Origin: Methanothrix sp.
Lineage (GTDB): Archaea; Halobacteriota; Methanosarcinia; Methanotrichales; Methanotrichaceae
Assembly: GCA_028682845.1 (NCBI GenBank)
Contig: JAJRAT010000087.1
Location: forward strand, 1-5,544
Reading direction: 5' to 3'
Length of the DNA stretch: 5,544 nucleotides
The translations under genes were made by a program, and so were the position numbers. Every line of letters starts with the position of its first letter. Position 1 is the first letter of the stretch. Under the pieces are notes generated by a model. That model did no database searches. It was not told where the DNA came from and saw only the letters and a list, made by a program, of their open reading frames with translations. Below are positions 1 to 5,480 of this stretch, in pieces.

Positions 1-273
1 AGCTCAAAAGAATTGGAAAATATGGGGAAGGCTATCGACGAGATCGGCGCTGCCAAGACCTGCATCACAAGTCAAGTCATGAAAGATGTCAGAAAAATCG
101 TCCTGGAGAAGGGCCTGGACGCTTCAGAGCTTTATGCTGCCCAGCTCACGGGAACCGATCAGAACACTGAGCTGTCTCGCGTGCTGACGATCTGCCGCAA
201 AAACAATCTCAGTCCTGAGGCCATCGCCCAGGTAATCGACAAGCTCGGCGTCATTGAATCTGGAAAGTGGTAA
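1..273 (+). CDS. Unrecognised protein, C-terminal part (5' end outside window)
   Basis: An open frame runs from the first base to a TAA at 271-273 and encodes about 90 residues. No stop precedes it in the window. The possible internal starts (TTG at 13, ATG at 22) lack a convincing ribosome binding site, so this is most likely the C-terminal end of a longer protein. It is rich in charged and helical residues, has one cysteine in KTCITSQ and one in LTICRKNN, and ends in KLGVIESGKW. I see no membrane segment, no repeat and no motif I can assign to a family. The last part (ELSRVLTICRKNNLSPEAIAQVIDKLG) reads like a small helical bundle, which is only an impression. It has the same orientation as the trp cluster, but a 347-nt gap with its own promoter separates them, so I do not think they are functionally linked. 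Confidence is good that it is coding and nil for function. Confidence 0.6.
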   Translation, partial: SSKELENMGKAIDEIGAAKTCITSQVMKDVRKIVLEKGLDASELYAAQLTGTDQNTELSRVLTICRKNNLSPEAIAQVIDKLGVIESGKW

Positions 274-290
274 TCTCCAACTAAAATTAT

Positions 291-307
291 CCCTTTTGAT
301 CTTTTTT
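291..307 (+). terminator. Candidate oligo-T terminator after the left-edge gene
   Basis: Two T runs (294-297 and 302-307) lie 20-35 nt past the stop codon of the upstream gene. No stable hairpin precedes them. Archaeal RNA polymerase is known to terminate at short runs of T without a stem, so this is a reasonable termination site. It is inferred from composition only. A short direct repeat, TTTTTCGG, occurs at 303-310 and again at 318-325. Confidence 0.4.
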
Positions 308-360
308 CGGCAAGCAGTTTTTCGGAATACCGGAGCCCATCAGGGTGCATATCGTCGCCA

Positions 361-487
361 TTGAATTGATCTTTGCTCGCTCTTTGTTTGAATTGCCCTT
401 TGCTCAAATTTCTGCTTCTCGATTTCTTGAATTGTTTTCTGTTTGCTTACTCTTGCTTAAATTGCCGCTTCTCGATTCATTGAGTTG
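361..487 (+). repeat. Degenerate T-rich direct-repeat array (TTGAATTG-type)
   Basis: The octamer TTGAATTG occurs exactly at 361-368, 388-395 and 427-434, with variants TTAAATTG (457-464) and TTGAGTTG (480-487). Longer units are also repeated: 361-378 matches 388-405 at 16 of 18 positions, and the 35-nt segment 400-434 matches 453-487 at 29 of 35 positions without gaps. Both copies of the 35-nt unit share an intact core GCTTCTCGATT. Spacing between octamers is irregular (27, 39, 30 and 23 nt), which does not fit a CRISPR array. It could be a decayed tandem duplication, a set of binding sites, or remains of coding sequence. The role is unknown. Confidence 0.65.
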
Positions 488-564
488 TGCATTCCGAAAA
501 TGTTCTATTCCCAATCCCGCCCTCCCAATGTTCAATGGCGGTTCATGGTCTGCAATGCATAATC

Positions 565-572
565 TTTAAATA
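565..572 (+). promoter_or_regulatory. Archaeal TATA box of the trp operon
   Basis: TTTAAATA fits the archaeal TATA-box consensus and lies 49-56 nt upstream of the trpD GTG. With the usual 25-27 nt from box centre to start site, transcription should begin near 594-597, giving a leader of about 25 nt. The bases just upstream (ATAATC) could serve as a weak B-recognition element. This is the only convincing promoter in front of the five overlapping trp genes. Confidence 0.6.
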
Positions 573-602
573 CATTGTACTTTTTAACTCATTGTAGTAC
601 AA
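573..602 (+). promoter_or_regulatory. Candidate operator between TATA box and transcription start
   Basis: A perfect 11-nt dyad, TTGTAGTACAA, lies at 592-602. A second half-site, TTGTAC at 575-580, is an exact inverted match to GTACAA at 597-602. CATTGTA also occurs as a direct repeat at 573-579 and 590-596, 17 nt apart. The elements lie directly after the TATA box and over the predicted start site, where a bound repressor would block polymerase. The sites resemble the TGTACA TRP box known for TrpY of Methanothermobacter. The resemblance is suggestive only, and no regulator gene is in the window. Confidence 0.45.
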
Positions 603-620
603 GATTATACATTTGATCCG

Positions 621-1655
621 GTGATTACTTTGAGTTATCTCCAAAAAATCGTGGACGGGCGGGACCTGAGCCTGGAAGAGGCCGAGGCGCTCCTGGGCGA
701 GGTCTTCAATGGATCGACGGATGCGCAGATCGGCGCTCTCCTCATTGCCCTGCGCATGAAGGGTGAATCGATCTCGGAGATCGCAGGCTTCGCCAGGAAG
801 ATGAGAGCCTCTGCCGTTCGCATTTCGCCAAAGGTAAAAGGCACGCTGGTGGATACCTGCGGCACGGGCGGCGACGCCACCAATACCATAAATGTAAGCA
901 CGGCTGCGGCCATCGTCTCAGCCTCATGCGGGATTCCCGTGGCCAAGCACGGCAATTATGCAGTCAGCTCGAAGTGCGGCAGCGCCAACGTTCTTTCGGA
1001 GCTGGGTGTGAATATCTCTCCCCAGCCTGAAGAGGTGCAGAGGATGATCGAGACCGTGGGCATCGGATTCATGCTGGCCCCGCTCTTCCATCCGGCCATG
1101 AAGCGCGTCGGGCCGCTGCGAAAAGAGCTGGGCATGCGCACTATCTTTAACATCCTGGGACCACTGACCAATCCGGCAGGCGCAAAGGCGCAGGTGATGG
1201 GAGTCTACGATCCCGCGCTCTGCGAGAAGCTGGCCAATGTTCTCAAAATCCTGGGAACCGATCGGGCCATGATCGTGCACGGCAGCGGCATGGACGAGAT
1301 CACCAACACCGGCAAGACGCAAGTCTCCGAATTAAGGGATGGGCAAGTGCGAAACTACTCCATTCAGCCTCAGGATTTCGGCTATCCCGCAGCAAAACCG
1401 GAGGAGATCGCAGGCGGAGCGCCGCAAGAGAATGCCCGCAAGCTGGTGAGGGTCATGCAGGGCGAGCGGTCGCGGGGGCGCGACATCATCGCCATGAACT
1501 CCGGCGCGGCGGTTTACGTCTCGGGCCGGGCTCAAACGCTTGCCGAGGGCATGATGATGGCTGAAGAGGCTCTTGATTCGGGAAAAGCCCTGCAAACCCT
1601 GAAGCGAATGGTGGCCGCAAACGGCGATCCCTCCAAGCTGGAGCGGTTCCTGTGA
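621..1655 (+). CDS. trpD: Anthranilate phosphoribosyltransferase
   Basis: The protein (344 aa, the usual family length) transfers the phosphoribosyl group of PRPP to anthranilate to give phosphoribosylanthranilate, the second committed step to tryptophan, in the cytoplasm. An N-terminal helical domain (about residues 1-65, with ALLIALRMKGES) precedes the nucleoside-phosphorylase-type domain. Visible motifs are the PRPP loop DTCGTGGD (78-85), NVST (91-94), KHGN (109-112), SSKCGSANVL (116-125), the anthranilate-site segment around R167 (GPLRKELG), NILGPLTNP (177-185) and the metal-binding pair D225-E226 in GMDEIT. The GSANVL segment has Asn where GSADVL is more usual, a mild change. The chosen GTG start is uncertain: GGTGAT at 620-625, a good Shine-Dalgarno match, overlaps it and could instead serve the in-frame TTG at 630. 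It is the first gene of the operon, and its stop overlaps the trpF start by 4 nt. Identification is firm. Confidence 0.97.
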   Translation: MITLSYLQKIVDGRDLSLEEAEALLGEVFNGSTDAQIGALLIALRMKGESISEIAGFARKMRASAVRISPKVKGTLVDTCGTGGDATNTINVSTAAAIVSASCGIPVAKHGNYAVSSKCGSANVLSELGVNISPQPEEVQRMIETVGIGFMLAPLFHPAMKRVGPLRKELGMRTIFNILGPLTNPAGAKAQVMGVYDPALCEKLANVLKILGTDRAMIVHGSGMDEITNTGKTQVSELRDGQVRNYSIQPQDFGYPAAKPEEIAGGAPQENARKLVRVMQGERSRGRDIIAMNSGAAVYVSGRAQTLAEGMMMAEEALDSGKALQTLKRMVAANGDPSKLERFL

Positions 1656-2296
1656 CAAGGATAAAGGTCTGCGGAATCATGAACCAAATGGAACTCTCGC
1701 AAGCAGTCTACGCCGGAGTGGACGCAGTAGGGTTCGTGGTGGAGATCGAAAACTCCAGGCACCGCCTCTCTGCCGATGAGGCCGCCCTTCTCATAAAAAA
1801 AGTGCCGGTGTTCACCAAGAGCGTGGCCGTGATTGCGCCCAATGACGCAAACGAGGCCGTCGAGCTGGCCAGGCGGACCGGGGCGGACATCTTGCAGGTT
1901 CACGGCTCCCTGAGCCCTGCAGATATGTTAGAGCTGAAAGGCCGGGTCCATCAAAAGCTCATCGCAGCGGTGGCCGCGGGAACCGAATCAAAGGCCGTCC
2001 AGAGCTTTGCCAAAAGCGCAGATGCCATCTTGCTGGACACCCTGGCGGGCGGCAAGCTGGGCGGGACCGGAGCCGTTCATGATTGGAACCACAGCGCTGA
2101 GATCACCAAATCTCTGAATGCAATTAGCATCCCGGTGATTTTAGCCGGCGGCCTCAAGCCTGAAAATGTCGCCGCAGCCATACGGACCGTAAAACCCTAT
2201 GCCGTGGACGTCTCCAGCGGCACGGAGACCGCGGGCAAGAAGGACCCGGAAAAGATTCTTTCATTTGTGCGGGAGGTGCGCCAATGTCCTCAGTAG
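1652..2296 (+). CDS. trpF: Phosphoribosylanthranilate isomerase
   Basis: The 214-residue TIM-barrel enzyme catalyses the Amadori rearrangement of phosphoribosylanthranilate to CdRP, the third step of the pathway. The barrel starts directly with TRIKVCGIM, which carries the catalytic Cys7. DAILLDT places the catalytic general acid Asp129, followed by the GGKLGGTG loop (133-140). The C-terminal phosphate-binding strands are ILAGGLKPENV (163-173) and AVDVSSGTE (184-192), followed by GKKD (195-198). The early loop reads NSRHRLS where bacterial enzymes tend to have SPR, which I take as lineage variation. The GTG start at 1652 forms a GTGA overlap with the trpD stop, and GGAG at 1640-1643 lies 8 nt upstream, so the start is well supported and translation is probably coupled to trpD. 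The 3' end overlaps trpE by 13 nt. Confidence 0.96.
   Translation: MTRIKVCGIMNQMELSQAVYAGVDAVGFVVEIENSRHRLSADEAALLIKKVPVFTKSVAVIAPNDANEAVELARRTGADILQVHGSLSPADMLELKGRVHQKLIAAVAAGTESKAVQSFAKSADAILLDTLAGGKLGGTGAVHDWNHSAEITKSLNAISIPVILAGGLKPENVAAAIRTVKPYAVDVSSGTETAGKKDPEKILSFVREVRQCPQ
2271..2278 (+). promoter_or_regulatory. Strong ribosome binding site for trpE inside trpF
   Basis: GGGAGGTG lies 5 nt before the ATG at 2284, within the last codons of trpF. It is the best Shine-Dalgarno match in the window and fixes the trpE start, which lies 13 nt inside the end of trpF in another frame. Confidence 0.7.
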
Positions 2297-3744
2297 AGTC
2301 AATCGTAGAGCCAATATTCGTGGACGTGACCAACAAGGTGAGCGTCGACGCTCCACTGTCCCTGTATCTCGCCTTGCGGGGGCGCAGATATCCTTATCTC
2401 CTGGAGTCTGTGGAGAAGTCGGGCCAGAAGGCCAGATTCTCTTTCGTGGGAGCCGACCCGTCCGCTATGGTCACTGTGAAGAACCGGCATTTGACGGTGG
2501 AGTTCTTCAACGGAAGCATGGACCCCCTGGAAGAGCGGATCAAAGGGTGCGTTGATGTGAAAAAGAACGGCACCAAGCTGGAAGGCCGAATTATGGAGGG
2601 CTACGACCTCTTCGATGCTCTGCGGGCGGCCATTCCCTGCAGCCGCGGTATGCCGAACAGCTTCGATCGGCAGGTATTCACCGGCGGGGGAATCGGCTAT
2701 CTGGCCTACGATCTGGTCAAGGAGCGCCTGGGCAGAAGCTCGACATCCGAGACGCCCGACGCCCAGTTCAGCCTGGCCGAGAGCACATTCATCTTCGATC
2801 ACTTGACGAGGAAAGTCTACTTCACCATTGCCCCCATCCTTCCCGGACCGAAAGTAAATCTGATCGAGACCATCGGCGGAATCGATCCCGATTACGACCA
2901 GGCCGAGGACCTCGATGGGAAAGGAACCGTCCTCTCGGCAGGCGAGCCGCAGCAGTATGAGGATGCAGTTCTGAAGGCCAAGGAACACATCAAGGACGGC
3001 GACATCTTCCAGATCGTCCTGGCCCGATCCACCAGGATCGAGTGCCCTGACCCGGTCAAGCTCTACCGAAAGCTGCGCAGCATCAATCCCAGCCCCTACA
3101 CTTACCTCTTTGAGTTCGGCGATCTGGCCATTGTGGGAGCATCGCCGGAGACTCTCTTCAACACCTACAACCGCAAACTCAAGGTAAATCCCATTGCCGG
3201 AACCTGCCCCCGAGGCAGAACGAAGACCGAGGACGACAGATATGCCAAGATCATGCTCGGCGACGAGAAGGAGCGGGCGGAGCATGTGATGCTGGTCGAT
3301 CTGGGGCGGAACGACGTTCGGTCCGTGTGCAGATCGGGCACTGTGCAGGTGGAGGATTTCATGTCCGTTCTGAAGTACTCTCACGTGCAGCACATCGAGA
3401 CCACCGTCTCCGGAGCCTTGCGGGAGGAGTGCGACCAGTTCGATGCCGCCAGGTCCGTCTTCCCGGCGGGAACCCTCTCCGGAGCGCCCAAGCTGCGGGC
3501 TATGGAGATCATCGACGACCTGGAGGAGGCGTCCCGCGGAATTTACGGCGGCGGCATCGGCTACTTCTCCATCGACGGCAGCACCGACTTTGCCATAGCC
3601 ATTAGAAGCGTCCTGGTCAAGGATGGCGTGGCCACCGTTCAGGCAGGGGCGGGAATAGTTGCCGATTCCGATCCCGCCAAAGAGTTTCAGGAGACGGAGC
3701 GCAAGATGGCTGCTATGAAGCGGGCGCTGGGGGTGGCGGTATGA
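2284..3744 (+). CDS. trpE: Anthranilate synthase component I (chorismate-binding subunit)
   Basis: The 486-residue subunit converts chorismate to anthranilate with ammonia supplied by TrpG. The N-terminal region holds the tryptophan feedback-site segment YLLESVE (38-44) and GGGIGYLAYD (134-143). The C-terminal chorismate-binding domain shows IFQIVLARS (241-249), NPSPYTYLFEF (268-278), GASPETL (285-291), PIAGTCPRGRT (303-313), the segment DEKERAEHVMLVDLGRND (327-344), VQHIETTVSG (368-377), FPAGTLSGAPKLRAMEII (393-410), YGGGIGYFS (421-429) and QAGAGIVADSDP (453-464). After GRND the sequence reads VRSV rather than the common LGRV. Because the LLES and NPSPY elements are intact, feedback inhibition by tryptophan is expected (inference from the family). 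Length and order of motifs fit TrpE rather than PabB, isochorismate synthase or salicylate synthase, and the neighbours settle it. The ATG is supported by GGGAGGTG. The stop overlaps the trpG start (ATGA). Confidence 0.97.
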   Translation: MSSVESIVEPIFVDVTNKVSVDAPLSLYLALRGRRYPYLLESVEKSGQKARFSFVGADPSAMVTVKNRHLTVEFFNGSMDPLEERIKGCVDVKKNGTKLEGRIMEGYDLFDALRAAIPCSRGMPNSFDRQVFTGGGIGYLAYDLVKERLGRSSTSETPDAQFSLAESTFIFDHLTRKVYFTIAPILPGPKVNLIETIGGIDPDYDQAEDLDGKGTVLSAGEPQQYEDAVLKAKEHIKDGDIFQIVLARSTRIECPDPVKLYRKLRSINPSPYTYLFEFGDLAIVGASPETLFNTYNRKLKVNPIAGTCPRGRTKTEDDRYAKIMLGDEKERAEHVMLVDLGRNDVRSVCRSGTVQVEDFMSVLKYSHVQHIETTVSGALREECDQFDAARSVFPAGTLSGAPKLRAMEIIDDLEEASRGIYGGGIGYFSIDGSTDFAIAIRSVLVKDGVATVQAGAGIVADSDPAKEFQETERKMAAMKRALGVAV

Positions 3745-3808
3745 CGGAAATGAACGAGCAGAGCAGACGGAAGGAGCAGAGCAAGCAGAAGGAGCATGAC
3801 GGAATGAA
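3741..3808 (+). repeat. Short direct repeats in the 5' end of trpG
   Basis: The start region ATGACGGAAATGAA (3741-3754) recurs with one base missing as ATGACGGAATGAA (3796-3808). Between them AAGGAGCA occurs at 3771-3778 and 3789-3796, 18 nt (six codons) apart, in frame. CATGAC is found at 3795-3800 and 3813-3818. The repeats underlie the low-complexity N-terminal tail of TrpG and look like the product of local duplication. Confidence 0.55.
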
Positions 3809-4406
3809 TGGGCATGACAGACAGAATCGGCCCATTCTCTTCGTGGACAACCAGGACTCGTTCGTCTGGAATCTGGTGGACTACGTCTCAGTTTTCTACG
3901 AGAACACCATCGTTCGCTCCAACCGGATCACTCTGGCAGAGGTTGAAGCCTTGCAGCCGCAGGGAATCGTCATCTCGCCCGGTCCCGGCCATCCGGCCAT
4001 TCCGCGGGACATCGGCTCGTGCCTGGAGATCATCCGGCAGTTCGATCGCACGCCTATCCTGGGAGTCTGCCTGGGCCACCAGGCCATGAATCTGGTTTAC
4101 GGCGGCACCATCTCGCACACGAGGCCGCTGCACGGCAAGACCTCCGAGATCCGGCATGACGGCCTCGGTATCTTCCGGGGCGTGGACAATCCGCTGCAGG
4201 GCGGCAGGTATCACTCCCTGGCCGTAGAAAAGCTAGCGCCCGATCTGGTAGTCTCGGCCTCGACGGCAGACGGCGTGGTGATGGGCATTCGACACAAGAC
4301 CCGCCCGCATTGCGGCGTTCAGTTCCATCCCGAATCCGTGCTCACGCCATCGGGAAAGAAGATCATCTCCAACTGGGTGGAAGACGTGATGAAATGCACT
4401 CCCTAG
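3741..4406 (+). CDS. trpG: Anthranilate synthase component II (glutamine amidotransferase)
   Basis: The 221-residue class I glutamine amidotransferase hydrolyses glutamine and channels ammonia to TrpE. The core starts at RPILFVDNQDSFVWNLVDY (30-48). ISPGPGHP (78-85) forms the oxyanion-side loop, GVCLGHQAM (108-116) holds the nucleophile Cys110, HGKTSEI (131-137) and RYHSL (156-160) are further conserved blocks, and GVQFHPES (192-199) supplies His196 and Glu198 of the triad. The first 29 residues are unusual: most TrpG proteins begin one to a few residues before the ILFVDN strand, but here a polar, repetitive tail (EQSRRKEQSKQKEHDGMNGHDRQNR is read in two stretches) precedes it. The ATG at 3741 overlaps the trpE stop as ATGA and has GGGGTG about 5 nt upstream. 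The in-frame ATG at 3804 (M22) has GGAG at 3791-3794 and would give a normal-length 200-aa protein. Either start may be used. The 3' end overlaps trpC by 13 nt. Confidence 0.96.
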   Translation: MTEMNEQSRRKEQSKQKEHDGMNGHDRQNRPILFVDNQDSFVWNLVDYVSVFYENTIVRSNRITLAEVEALQPQGIVISPGPGHPAIPRDIGSCLEIIRQFDRTPILGVCLGHQAMNLVYGGTISHTRPLHGKTSEIRHDGLGIFRGVDNPLQGGRYHSLAVEKLAPDLVVSASTADGVVMGIRHKTRPHCGVQFHPESVLTPSGKKIISNWVEDVMKCTP

Positions 4407-5125
4407 TCGAGGGCATCCTTGCGGCCTCGCAGGCGAGAGGCTTCAAGCCTGCAGCCGCCTGGCCAAAGGCTGAGGGACGGGACCTGATCGGCTCGGCCCG
4501 TGGCCTGAGGGGCAGGGGCCTCATTCCCGTTATTGCGGAGATCAAGCCGAAGGCTTTGGGGAGATCTCTTGCTCTGGAAGAGGTGGCAGCTTATGCCAAA
4601 GCCTACGCGGAAAATAACGCCTGCGCCATCTCGGTCTTGACCGAGCCGACCCACTTCAAAGGCGCTCTGGAAAACGCACTGATCGCCCGCCAGGCCGGTT
4701 TGCCGGTTTTAAGGAAGGACTTCATCTTCGACGAATGCCAGTTGGCGGAGGTACAGGCCGATTTAGTGTTGCTGATTGCATCGCTCGGCATCGACCTGCA
4801 GAGCTTTGCGGACCGGGCCGAATCTCTGGGGATGGAGCCGCTGGTGGAGGTTCACACCGCGGGGGAATTGGAGGCGGCGCTGAAGACGGATGCCCGGATT
4901 ATCGGGATCAACAACCGCAACCTGAATACTCTGGAGGTTGACCTGGGGACCTTCGAGCGGCTCGCGCCACGGGCAAAGGACGCCGGAGTGTTTCTGGTAG
5001 CGGAGAGCGGAGTGCATAGCAAAGAGGACGCCGCAAGGATGATCGCGGCGGGGGCGGATGCGCTGCTGGTGGGAACGGAGCTGATGGCAAGGCCGGGGAG
5101 GCTGGGGGAAATCAACTACTATTAA
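4394..5125 (+). CDS. trpC: Indole-3-glycerol-phosphate synthase
   Basis: This 243-residue TIM barrel closes the ring of CdRP with loss of CO2 and water to give indole-3-glycerol phosphate, the last step encoded here. Family residues are visible by comparison with the Sulfolobus enzyme: Glu49 and Lys51 in VIAEIKP, SVLTEPTHF (80-88), the catalytic Lys108 in VLRKDFI, Glu152 in PLVEVH, Asn173 in GINNRNL, and Glu204-Ser205 in AESGV, then ADALLVGTELM (221-231). Two departures stand out. The SPS stretch normally following EIKxx is replaced by KALGRS, and the segment between DECQ and ADLVLLI is about three residues shorter than usual. I chose the ATG at 4394 over the in-frame TTG at 4310, because that would add 28 residues inside trpG with no family counterpart. 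The ATG overlaps the trpG end by 13 nt. The ribosome binding site is weak (GGGTGG at 4375-4380 or GTGAT at 4386-4390), so coupling to trpG is likely. Confidence 0.95.
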   Translation: MHSLVEGILAASQARGFKPAAAWPKAEGRDLIGSARGLRGRGLIPVIAEIKPKALGRSLALEEVAAYAKAYAENNACAISVLTEPTHFKGALENALIARQAGLPVLRKDFIFDECQLAEVQADLVLLIASLGIDLQSFADRAESLGMEPLVEVHTAGELEAALKTDARIIGINNRNLNTLEVDLGTFERLAPRAKDAGVFLVAESGVHSKEDAARMIAAGADALLVGTELMARPGRLGEINYY

Positions 5126-5129
5126 AAGA

Positions 5130-5480
5130 TTAAAGGCGCGTTTGGCGGATTCTTGTTTTTGTGACTACGGTAAAATATCCCGAGAAAATCATTTTTGAAT
5201 TGAGCACCTCAATTGCAGCTTCAGCCATCTTTGATGGAGATAAACCATTTAGTCGAAAATATATTATCCCTTGTTTTGTCAGGAGCTTCTTTTCGTAGAC
5301 AAGCTGGCCGAAATCTCTATCGAAAGTCAAAATGATGCGCTCATCGGCTTCTGCTAATGATAATATCCGGTCGTCGCTGCTTTTGGGGGAAAAGGTTTTG
5401 ATCCATTGGATGTCGTGCCCTTGCTCAGAAATCAGATCGACTACTTTGCGCGGGATATTCTCATCCGCCAAGAATTTCAT
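5130..5480 (-). CDS. DUF5615-type PIN-like protein, probable toxin of a TA pair
   Basis: This 116-residue protein matches the small PIN-like family DUF5615 (related to Mut7-C), often found beside DUF433-type antitoxins and thought to include ribonuclease toxins. Seen in the sequence are the N-terminal MKFLADENIP with acidic D6 and E7, SSDDRIL (34-40) with D36 and D37, IILTFDRDFG (49-58) with D54 and D56, and a following strand GIIYFRL (71-77). These acidic residues are placed as expected for a metal-dependent nuclease-like fold. The length is normal for the family and the C-terminus is basic (TKTRIRQTRL). The ATG at 5480 has GAAGG (5486-5490 on the minus strand) 5 nt upstream. It is convergent to trpC with only 4 nt between the stops, and its AT-rich codon use contrasts with the trp genes, in line with horizontal gain. 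The toxin activity is inferred from the family. No antitoxin is identifiable in the window. Confidence 0.8.
   Translation of the reverse strand: MKFLADENIPRKVVDLISEQGHDIQWIKTFSPKSSDDRILSLAEADERIILTFDRDFGQLVYEKKLLTKQGIIYFRLNGLSPSKMAEAAIEVLNSKMIFSGYFTVVTKTRIRQTRL
5156..5160 (+). terminator. Possible oligo-T terminator for the trp transcript
   Basis: A run of five T at 5156-5160, just after TTCTTG, is the first T tract past the trpC stop and lies inside the 3' end of the convergent gene. No hairpin precedes it. If it is used, the trp mRNA would carry about 30 nt antisense to the neighbour. The evidence is weak. Confidence 0.25.
5198..5214. repeat. Perfect 7-bp inverted repeat within the DUF5615-like gene
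   Basis: AATTGAG (5198-5204) and CTCAATT (5208-5214) form a perfect dyad with a 3-nt spacer. It overlaps a copy of TTGAATTG (5195-5202), the octamer seen upstream of trpD. It is in coding sequence and no T run follows it closely on either strand, so it is not an obvious terminator. It may be chance. Confidence 0.3.

Larger units (their letters stand above)
274..620. other. AT-rich intergenic region upstream of the trp operon
   Basis: This 347-nt stretch has no gene I can support. From left to right it holds the T-rich candidate terminator (about 291-307), a short spacer, a degenerate T-rich direct-repeat array (361-487), about 75 nt without recognisable structure, and the trp promoter and operator region (565-602). 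It is clearly more AT-rich than the trp genes. A 74-codon open frame from a GTG at 345 to 569 crosses the repeats. It is rich in Leu and Phe only because the DNA is T-rich, and it ends inside the TATA box, so I do not call it a gene. Confidence 0.7.

Noticed and set aside
159..407. 82-codon minus-strand open frame across the left-edge gene and the repeats
   Set aside because: It is antisense to a better-supported frame, shows no recognised motif, and its N-terminal part comes from the purine-rich side of the repeats.
361..487. CRISPR array
   Set aside because: Repeat units are degenerate, spacing is irregular (23-39 nt between octamers), there are no unique spacers of constant length, and no cas genes are in the window.
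345..569. 74-codon + strand open frame in the intergenic region, a possible leader peptide or small membrane protein
   Set aside because: Its Leu/Phe-rich sequence follows from the T-rich repeats, its GTG start has no good binding site, it ends inside the TATA box, and it has only one Trp codon, so it is not a tryptophan-sensing leader peptide.
274..620. Riboswitch, T-box or classical attenuator upstream of trpD
   Set aside because: The predicted leader is only about 25 nt, no Trp-rich leader peptide is present, and I see no alternative stem-loops followed by a T run before trpD.
924..1322. 132-codon minus-strand open frame inside trpD
   Set aside because: It lies opposite fully conserved TrpD motifs and has no recognisable protein features.
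2299..3393. Long (364-codon) minus-strand open frame inside trpE
   Set aside because: trpE is certain on the + strand. Long antisense frames arise easily opposite GC-rich genes with biased third positions, and the product shows no domain I recognise.
4310..4393. N-terminal extension of TrpC from a TTG at 4310
   Set aside because: It would overlap trpG by 97 nt, and the added residues have no counterpart in the family. The ATG at 4394 gives a normal-length enzyme.
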